NCBI GenBank assembly: GCA_014378155.1
Contig: JACMOF010000149.1
Location: 1-7,493, forward strand
DNA length: 7,493 nucleotides
DNA from: Caulobacter sp.
Lineage (GTDB): Bacteria > Pseudomonadota > Alphaproteobacteria > Caulobacterales > Caulobacteraceae
Direction of reading: 5' to 3'
In this document: positions 1 to 5,176 of the stretch, piece by piece
How the letters are laid out: every line of letters starts with the position of its first letter
Position numbering within the stretch: the first letter of the stretch is position 1
Notes under the pieces: generated by a model
Told to the model about the DNA's origin: nothing
The model's input: the letters and a program-made list of their open reading frames with translations, nothing else
The model's database searches: none
Made by a program: the position numbers and the translations under genes

Positions 1-787
1 CGTCAGGCGAACCGCCGAGTCGGTCTTGTTGATGTGCTCGCCGCCCGCGCCTGAGGCCCGGTAGGTGTCGGTGCGCACGTCGGACGGGTTGATGTCGATC
101 TCGATGGCGTCGTCGACCACCGGATAGATCCAAGCCGAGGCGAAGCTGGTATGGCGCTTGGCGGCGGCGTCATAAGGGCTGATGCGCACCAGGCGGTGCA
201 CGCCGGCCTCGGTCTTCAGCCAGCCATAGGCGTTCGTGCCCTTGACCAGCAGGGTGGCCGACTTGATGCCGACCTGATCGCCGGAGGTCTCTTCCACCAG
301 TTCGACCGTCATTTTGTGGGCGTTGGCCCAGCGGCTGTACATGCGCAGCAGCATGCCGGCCCAGTCGCAGGACTCGGTCCCGCCGGCCCCGGAATTGATT
401 TCGACATAGCAGTCGTTTCCGTCGGCCTCGCCCGACAGCAAGGCCTCGAGCTCGGCGCGGCCGGCCGTATCCTTCAGCGCCTTGAGTTGGGCGCGAGCGT
501 CCTCCAGCAGGGCCTCGTCGCCCTCCATATCGGCTAGCTCGGCATATTCCAAGGCGTCCTTCAGTCCGGTCACCAGCACCTGAACGGCCTCGACGCGGGC
601 GGCAAGGGCCGCGCGTTCACGCGACACCGCCTGGGCCTCGGAAGGCCGGTCCCACAGGGTCGGGTCTTCGACCCGGGCGTTCAGTTCATCGAGTTTGCGA
701 AGCGCGACATCCCAGTCAAAGACGCCTCCTGAGCAGTCCAATGGACTGCTCGATGTCAGCCGCTGAGGCCTCGACATCCGGTCTCAT
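1..787 (-). CDS. prfB: peptide chain release factor 2 (RF2), 3'-truncated by window edge, programmed +1 frameshift
   Basis: RF2 recognises UGA and UAA in the ribosomal A site and triggers hydrolysis of peptidyl-tRNA. Translation starts at ATG 787..785, runs 23 codons (MRPDVEAS...LLRRRL) to an in-frame TGA at 718..716, and continues after a +1 shift as [16 protein letters not shown]. The remaining frame is open to base 1, giving 262 residues in the window of a usual ~365-370. Recognisable family segments are the N-terminal helical domain, [22 protein letters not shown] (about 139-160), [12 protein letters not shown] with the stop-codon-reading SPF tripeptide as SPY (common in alphaproteobacterial RF2, from memory), RHTSFASAW, and [17 protein letters not shown] near the edge. 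The catalytic motif reads GGE instead of the essentially invariant GGQ, with Glu250 at the place of E. coli Gln252. The rest of the visible protein looks intact. The gene lies 75 bp downstream of mrcA and is probably co-transcribed. Identity is near certain; the GGE is either a real substitution or a base error. Confidence 0.96.
715..730 (-). promoter_or_regulatory. prfB: prfB programmed +1 frameshift site (internal SD + CTTTGAC)
   Basis: Read on the minus strand, the site is AGGAGG (730..725), CGT (724..722), CTT (721..719), TGA (718..716), C (715). This has the same parts and the same 3-nt spacing as the well-studied E. coli prfB element (AGGGGG TAT CTT TGA C). The ribosome stalls at UGA when RF2 is scarce. 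The internal SD pairs with 16S rRNA and the P-site tRNA slips from CUU to UUU, so the downstream frame (GAC TGG GAT) is read. When RF2 is plentiful, the 23-residue peptide is terminated instead. RF2 therefore represses its own synthesis. The internal SD is a perfect 6-nt anti-SD match. Confidence 0.95.
731..751 (-). other. perfect 9-bp hairpin directly upstream of the frameshift SD
   Basis: In the prfB mRNA, GAGCAGTCC (751..743), loop ATT (742..740) and GGACTGCTC (739..731) form a perfect 9-bp stem with a 3-nt loop. Its 3' edge touches the AGGAGG of the frameshift site with no gap. It lies inside the coding sequence (codons for I-E-Q-S-I-G-L-L). The stem is seen directly in the sequence; any effect on frameshifting is inference. 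Confidence 0.6.
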
Positions 788-800
788 CACGTAACTCCGT
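785..800 (-). promoter_or_regulatory. prfB: prfB ribosome binding site and start codon
   Basis: ACGGAG at 800..795 stands 7 nt before ATG 787..785, a good Shine-Dalgarno spacing. An in-frame GTG (790..788) directly precedes the ATG but would leave only 4 nt from GGAG, so the ATG is preferred. Confidence 0.7.
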
Positions 801-815
801 GACAGTGTTGAAGGG

Positions 816-833
816 CGCGGGACATAGCCCGCG
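816..833 (-). other. hairpin in the mrcA-prfB gap
   Basis: CGCGGG (833..828) and CCCGCG (821..816) form a perfect 6-bp stem with a 6-nt loop between the mrcA stop codon (863) and the prfB start. No T-tract follows, so it is not a convincing intrinsic terminator. It may be an mRNA processing or stability element, or chance in GC-rich DNA. Confidence 0.35.
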
Positions 834-862
834 ACAGGAGTCGGCGCAATGACCGACTGGAT

Positions 863-3232
863 TTAGTAGAGGCCACCAATGTCTGGAGCCTGGCTCGGCG
901 GCTTGCCGGGTCCCGGCGTCGGTGTCGGGCCGACCTTGCCGTCGGGCCAAGCCGCTCCGTAGGGCTGCGGTCCACTGGCGGCGGTGGGAGCCGTGAACTT
1001 CGGCTCGGTGCCGGGTCGAAACGCCTCGCGGACGCCGCGAACCATGGCGAACTTGGCGTTCTTGGGGGCCCTGAACTCGGTCTTCGGCTGGCCTTTCAAC
1101 GCCTCGCGCATGAAGTCCATGAAGATCGGCACAGGGCCGGTCGCACCCGTCTCGCCCTCGCCCAGCGATCGGTTATCGTCGAAGCCAATGAACACTCCAA
1201 CCACCAGGCTGGGCGAATAGCCCATGAACCAGGCGCTGCGATACTCATTGGTGGTGCCGGTTTTGCCGGCCAACGGATAACCCAGCGAACTGGCCTGGGC
1301 GGCAGTGCCGCGCTGGACCACGCCCTGCAGCATCGAGGTCACCTGGTAGGCGGTGATCGGATCCATGACCTGTTCGCCCAAGGCCGGGATGCGCGGGCTC
1401 TCGTCGCCGTTGAAGCCGGCGTCGCAGCGCACGCAGTCGCGCTTGTCGGCGCGGAAGATCACCTTGCCCTCGCGGTCCTGCACCAGTTCGATGAGGTGCG
1501 GCTCGACCCGACGGCCGCCATTGACGAAAGGCGTGTAGGCCGTGGTCAGCTAGAAGGGCGTGGTCTCCCCCGCCCCCAACGCCATGGCCAGCACCGGCGC
1601 CATGTCACGGGTGACGCCCGTGCGCTTGGCCATGTCGATGATCTTTCTCATGCCGACGCTCTGGGCCAGGCGCACGGTCATGGCGTTGATCGACTGCTCC
1701 AGCCCCTTGCGCAGCGGCAGGGCTCCGTAGAACTTCTTGTGATAGTTCTCCGGGCTCCAATCCTCGCCATTGGCGCCCTTGAAGGTGATGGCGCTATCCA
1801 CCACGACGCTGGCCGGCGTGTAGCCGTTCTCAAGGGCCGTGGCATAGACGAACGGCTTGAAGGCCGAGCCGGGCTGGCGCATCGCCTGGGTGGCGCGGTT
1901 GAAATTGGACAGGGAGAAGCTGTAACCGCCGACCAAGGCGATTACCCGGCCGCTATAGGGCTCCATGGCGACCAAGGCGCCGTTGACGGCGGGGATCTGT
2001 CTCAAACGATAGCCCCCGGTGTCGGATCTCTCCACGAACACCAGATCGCCGGCCTTCAAGCCCTTGGTGGCGTTTGCCCAAGCCATGTCCTCGCCAACGA
2101 TCGCCCCCTCGCCGCCGTCCTTGGCCAAGCGCACGCCGCCCGCGGACGAGGTGACCAGCGCGGCGCGCCAGTTGGTCCGTTCGGACGGGGGCTTCAGCTT
2201 GATGGCCCTTTCCCAGTCGGTGTCGATCGTCTCGACGTGGCCCCAGGCCCCGCGCCAGCCATGGCGGCGGGCGTACTTTTCCAGGCCCTCCATCAAGGCC
2301 ACCCGCGCTGCGGTCTGCAGCTTGGGATCCAGCGTCGTACGCATGTAGTAGCCGCCTTCGCTAAGGCGCGGGCCCAGCGTGGCGACGCCGCGTTGCCGGA
2401 CCTCTTCGACGAAATAGTCGGCGTCGCGATACTTGGCTCGGCTGGGCGCGGCCTGGACGACCAGATCCTCGGCCATCGCCTTGCGAGCGTCGTCCTGGCT
2501 GACCCAACCGAGGTCGGCCATCTGCCCCAGGATCCAGTCGCGGCGGGCCTTGGCTTTGCCCTTGTTGCGGATGGGATGATAATTATCCGGTCCCTTGGGC
2601 AGGGCGGCCAGATAGGCGCATTCGGCCAGGCTCAGTTCGGGCAGCGACTTGCCGAAATAGTTGTAGGCCGCCGCGCCGACGCCGAACGAGCGGTAGCCCA
2701 GCCAGATTTCGTTGAGGTACAGCTCGAGGATCTGCTGCTTGTCGAGCGACTGCTCCAGACGATGCGCCAGGATCGCTTCCTTGAACTTGCGTCCCACCGT
2801 CGCATCGCTGGTCAGCAGGACATTCTTGGCCACCTGCTGGGTGATCGTCGAGCCGCCTTCAAGGCGCCGGCCCCGCGCGGCGTTGCCGACATTGTTGAGC
2901 ATGGCGCGCGAGAAGCCGCTGACATCGACGCCGCCGTGCTTGAAGAAGTTATGATCCTCGGCCGCAAGAAAGGCCTGGGCCAGTTGCGGCGGAATCTGGT
3001 CGTAGGGGACAAAGATCCGGCGTTCCTTGGAATATTCGCCGATCAGCGTGCCGTCCCAGGCGTAAACGCGGGTCGCGGTCGGCGGACGATAGTCCTGCAG
3101 TTCACCGGCGTCGGGCATGTCGTGGAACAGCCAGGCCGCGTAGATCGCGATAGCGAAGCCGGCCACGGCGATCGCGGACAGCACCGTGACGCCGGCGATG
3201 GCGATCCATCGGTCTCTGGGCTTCAGATCCAC
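863..3232 (-). pseudogene. mrcA: penicillin-binding protein 1A (bifunctional transglycosylase/transpeptidase), interrupted by one in-frame amber codon
   Basis: Class A PBPs polymerise lipid II into glycan and cross-link stem peptides at the outer face of the inner membrane. The full frame is 789 sense codons plus an internal TAG at codon 561, a normal family length (~800). A membrane anchor lies at about residues 10-33. The GT51 domain has AAEDHNFFKHGGVD (catalytic Glu92), GGSTITQQVAKN (126-137), RKFKEAILAHRLE and LYLNEIWLG. The transpeptidase has SAFK (nucleophile Ser456), SIN (514-516) and KTGTTN (about 657-662). The TAG falls between SIN and KTG, and the frame continues unshifted as LTTAYTPFVNGGRRVEP. 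Without suppression, the product is a 560-residue protein with a complete glycosyltransferase but no KTG motif, so no cross-linking activity is expected. The start is GTG 3232..3230, preceded by GGAGG; no in-frame ATG lies nearby upstream. The gene stands between amiC (182 bp upstream) and prfB (75 bp downstream). A sequencing error at the TAG would restore an ordinary intact gene. Confidence 0.9.
1550..1552 (-). other. in-frame amber codon (TAG) inside mrcA
   Basis: The minus strand reads ACG CCC TTC TAG CTG ACC ACG at the widely conserved GAGETTP-x-x-LT-x-AY stretch of class A PBP transpeptidase domains. The codons on both sides are in one frame and match the family, so this is a substitution and not an indel. 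CAG (Gln) or AAG (Lys) one base away are the likely ancestral codons. Confidence 0.9.
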
Positions 3233-3241
3233 GCAGCCTCC
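3230..3241 (-). promoter_or_regulatory. mrcA: mrcA ribosome binding site with GTG start
   Basis: GGAGG at 3241..3237 precedes GTG 3232..3230 by 4 nt. The upstream codons in this frame contain no ATG, and the N-terminus MDLKPRDRW followed by a hydrophobic helix fits a class A PBP. This supports the GTG start despite the short spacer. Confidence 0.6.
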
Positions 3242-3279
3242 GTCGGGCGACGCACTTTCGCCCGCTCCGTTCGAATCCT

Positions 3280-3365
3280 CTAGAGCGCGATCGGCAAAAA
3301 CGTAAGCGGTTTTGCGGTCGCAGGGCCGGGCCAGGTCCGACGCGTCTTCCCTACCAAGGCTCTAG
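3280..3365. repeat. palindromic intergenic element between amiC and mrcA
   Basis: The 182-bp amiC-mrcA gap holds no gene. A 7-bp inverted repeat, CTAGAGC (3280-3286) and GCTCTAG (3359-3365), brackets the element. Inside it is a hairpin of about 12 bp (3287-3299 with 3310-3321) with one bulge, one G-T wobble and a 10-nt loop, built around GCAAAA/TTTTGC. This resembles short dispersed palindromic elements in alphaproteobacterial genomes (CTAGAGC...GATC...AAAA...TTTT form). That assignment is from memory and cannot be confirmed with one copy. No T-tract follows the stem on the minus strand, so it is not a clear amiC terminator. A GAATC (CcrM-type GANTC) site lies at 3273-3277. Confidence 0.45.
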
Positions 3366-3414
3366 CGCGCATCGGGCGAGGCGCCAACGGCTCTCGCCAT
3401 CCTCGCGAACCTGG

Positions 3415-4614
3415 CTAGCGCGCGGCCAGCCGGGTCTGGGCGGCGAAATAGGACTCGATCGAGCTGGCCACGGCGTCCATCAGTCTGCCACGACCGGCTG
3501 GGGTCTGAAGCAACTGCTCATCATCGATATTGGTGATGAAGCCCATTTCGAGCAGGACGGCGGGAATGTCCGGCGCCAGCAGCACGATGAAGCCCGCGTC
3601 ACGGTGGCTGCGACGCAGCAAGGTCGTCTCTTCCCCGACCGATTGCAGCAGGGTCTCGGCGAAGGCGGCGGAGCGGTTCTTGGTGGCGCGTTGCGACAGG
3701 TCCAGCAGGATCTGGCTGACCGCGCGGTCGCGCCCAGGCAGGTTGGCCTTCATCAGCCAGTCGTCCTTCTCGAGCACCCGCGCCACGCGCTCGGTGCCCT
3801 TTTCCGACAGGGTGTAGACGCTGGCCCCGCGGGTCGTGGCGTCGGGTCCCGAATCGGCGTGCAGCGAGATGAACAGGTCGGCGTCGGCGCGACGGGCGAT
3901 CTGCACCCGCGATTCCAAGGGAACGAAGGTGTCGGACTGACGGGTCAGGACCACGGTGTAGCGGCCCGATTTTTCCAGCCGGGATTTCAGCGCCTTGGCG
4001 GCGGCCAGGGTGACGTCCTTTTCGGCGGTGGTGGCGCCCGACGAGCCAGGGTCCTTGCCGCCGTGGCCGGCGTCGATGACGATCACCTTCTTCAGGCGGA
4101 GGGCTGAGGCCTTGACCGATGCTGACACGAGGGTTGGTCGAAGCGCCGGCGACTGGGCCGCTCCCACTGAATCGGTCGCTTTGAGATCGATGACATAGCG
4201 ATAGGCCGACGTCCCGTCGCCGGGGGGCAACAGGAAACGGCGGCGGACCTCGGCATTGGCCTTGAGGTCGAGGCGAAGGCGCGCGCCGCCCGCGGCCTCG
4301 TCGATCGACCAGCGCTCGACAAGCCCCTGCCCCGTACCCTGCAGATCACCGGCGATGGTGACGTTGGGCAGGCCGATCACCACGCGGCGATCTCCAGTTC
4401 CGTCGGCCAGCAGCTTGCCGGAGGCCGCGCGATCCAGATCGATGACGATGCGGGTCTCGTTGCGGTCGCCGCCGAAGCGGACCTTTTGCACGCCTGCGGC
4501 CGGCGCGGGCCCCTGGGCCATGGCCACCGCGACGCCAGCCAGCGCTAAGCCGCCGACGATCATCGCCGCGCGCGCCCAACCCGTTCTTGCCGCCGAGATC
4601 AAAACCCTAGCCAT
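3415..4614 (-). CDS. amiC: N-acetylmuramoyl-L-alanine amidase, AMIN + Amidase_3 (AmiC-type)
   Basis: This periplasmic zinc amidase cleaves the bond between MurNAc and L-Ala, removing stem peptides from glycan during daughter-cell separation. The 399-residue protein has an N-terminal signal peptide (hydrophobic core about 17-32, ending near AMAQG). An AMIN-like beta domain follows (about 42-145), which in this family binds septal peptidoglycan. The Amidase_3 domain spans about 175-392. Zinc ligands are visible as His184 (DAGHGGKDPG), Glu198 (AEKDV) and His252 (SLHADSG), and the catalytic Glu356 is in VLLEMGFITN. The long segment between them (about 270-335) matches where LytM-activated amidases carry their autoinhibitory helix, so activation by a LytM factor such as DipM is likely by analogy with C. 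crescentus AmiC. The ATG 4614..4612 start is kept because it gives a good signal peptide; no strong Shine-Dalgarno is visible. The gene ends in TAG (3417..3415). It is the first gene of the minus-strand cluster and divergent from rne. Confidence 0.93.
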   Translation of the reverse strand: MARVLISAARTGWARAAMIVGGLALAGVAVAMAQGPAPAAGVQKVRFGGDRNETRIVIDLDRAASGKLLADGTGDRRVVIGLPNVTIAGDLQGTGQGLVERWSIDEAAGGARLRLDLKANAEVRRRFLLPPGDGTSAYRYVIDLKATDSVGAAQSPALRPTLVSASVKASALRLKKVIVIDAGHGGKDPGSSGATTAEKDVTLAAAKALKSRLEKSGRYTVVLTRQSDTFVPLESRVQIARRADADLFISLHADSGPDATTRGASVYTLSEKGTERVARVLEKDDWLMKANLPGRDRAVSQILLDLSQRATKNRSAAFAETLLQSVGEETTLLRRSHRDAGFIVLLAPDIPAVLLEMGFITNIDDEQLLQTPAGRGRLMDAVASSIESYFAAQTRLAAR

Positions 4615-4754
4615 GCCCGCCCGTTCGCCCCGCGGCGTTCAACCTAACCAAACCACGATATCTGCATCTTCGAGTAGAGAAACCGTTAACCCACGATGCG
4701 ACATGGCCGCGCGAACGGCTTCAGTCGAGTGCTTTTCTTTTGTGATGCGTTGTT

Positions 4755-4764
4755 GCTACACTAT
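4755..4764 (+). promoter_or_regulatory. candidate -10 element upstream of rne
   Basis: GCTACACT (4755-4762) matches six of eight positions of the Caulobacter housekeeping -10 consensus GCTANAWC. The -35 region is only a T-rich run (about 4733-4741) and does not match TTGAC well. If used, it would give rne a leader of roughly 400 nt. This is a weak candidate. Confidence 0.3.
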
Positions 4765-4830
4765 GGTCCGCGCGCTGAACGCCCTGATCGTCATGGCGGT
4801 AAGCGCGAGTGGTTCCTATCTCGCGGACAC

Positions 4831-4851
4831 TTGCATCCCCTTAGGGTGCAA
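4831..4851 (+). other. hairpin in the rne upstream region
   Basis: TTGCA-T-CCC (4831-4839), loop CTTA (4840-4843) and GGG-TGCAA (4844-4851) form an 8-bp stem with one bulged T. It can also form on the opposite strand. It may be leader structure or an operator; no function is assigned. Confidence 0.35.
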
Positions 4852-4994
4852 ATCACGTCCGTGGCCGGAATCGCCGGACTGAATTGAGTTTGGGCGCGAT
4901 TACCAGCGTGAGGCACGAAGCCTTCGTCTGGATCGTCCCGCAGGGCCCGCGTCGGACCCTTAAGCCAACCCTGGCGTCGACGCTCCCTCCGATC

Positions 4995-5013
4995 CGCGCC
5001 CCCCGGCGCGTTT
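4995..5013 (+). other. GC-rich hairpin followed by TTT in the rne leader
   Basis: CGCGCC (4995-5000), loop CCCC and GGCGCG (5005-5010) make a 6-bp all-GC stem followed by TTT. The U-run is too short for a standard intrinsic terminator, but the structure could pause polymerase or shape the leader. Confidence 0.35.
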
Positions 5014-5073
5014 AAGGAACACAGAAACCTCATGGGCTGCGCCGCACCCGACCGCCTCTGGCGACCGACCTTC

Positions 5074-5094
5074 CGCAACCGCCTTGGCGGTGCG
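5074..5094 (+). other. hairpin with CUUG tetraloop in the rne leader
   Basis: CGC-A-ACCGC (5074-5082), loop CTTG (5083-5086) and GCGGT-GCG (5087-5094) give an 8-bp stem with one bulged A. CUUG loops are known to be stable in RNA. It starts 100 nt upstream of the rne start codon. Confidence 0.45.
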
Positions 5095-5129
5095 ACGGGC
5101 GGTGACGTGCGCGCCCTTCATTCATGTCG

Positions 5130-5155
5130 GCGCCCGAGCCTAGCGCTCGCCGCGC
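5130..5155 (+). other. hairpin immediately upstream of the rne Shine-Dalgarno
   Basis: CGAGC (5135-5139), loop CTAGC and GCTCG (5145-5149) are extended by GCGC (5130-5133) with GCGC (5152-5155) across a small 1x2 internal loop. It ends 5 nt before GGAG (5161-5164), so it could affect initiation or serve as an RNase E landing site in autoregulation. That role is inference from E. coli rne, whose 5' leader controls its own decay. Confidence 0.4.
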
Positions 5156-5160
5156 GCCGT

Positions 5161-5176
5161 GGAGATACCCTTTATG
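5161..5176 (+). promoter_or_regulatory. rne: rne ribosome binding site and start codon
   Basis: GGAG (5161-5164) stands 9 nt before ATG 5174-5176. The N-terminus MSKKMLIDAAHAEETRVVVV is the standard start of alphaproteobacterial RNase E, which fixes the start. Confidence 0.85.

Larger units (their letters stand above)
4615..5173. other. 559-bp divergent intergenic region between amiC and rne
   Basis: No protein-coding gene is convincing here: open stretches on both strands lack family resemblance and good start signals. The region should hold the divergent promoters for amiC (leftward) and rne (rightward) and a long rne leader. The part near amiC (4615-4765) is less GC-rich, as expected of promoter DNA. 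It contains a TTAACC (4686-4691), a possible CtrA half-site that has no second half at the usual spacing. A GAATC (CcrM-type GANTC) site lies at 4868-4872. The distal half is GC-rich and carries several hairpins, listed separately. Confidence 0.7.

Noticed and set aside
715..787. prfB as a frameshifted pseudogene
   Set aside because: The apparent frameshift is the conserved programmed site with an internal SD and CTT TGA C, not a lesion.
816..833. Rho-independent terminator after mrcA
   Set aside because: The stem is only 6 bp and no T-tract follows on the minus strand.
1481..1483. Independent start (GTG) for the C-terminal mrcA fragment after the amber codon
   Set aside because: No ribosome binding site is visible, and the fragment starts mid-domain. 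It is better read as the remainder of an interrupted gene.
1496..3283. 595-codon open frame on the plus strand opposite mrcA
   Set aside because: It has the same phase artefact. The minus strand carries clear GT51 and transpeptidase motifs, while the plus-strand product shows no recognisable family.
4686..4691. CtrA binding site at TTAACC
   Set aside because: Only one half-site is present; no second TTAA at the 7-nt spacing.
4763..4882. Short plus-strand ORF (39 codons from ATG 4763) in the amiC-rne gap
   Set aside because: It has no Shine-Dalgarno, its ATG overlaps the candidate -10 element, and the sequence has no recognisable character beyond a short hydrophobic stretch.
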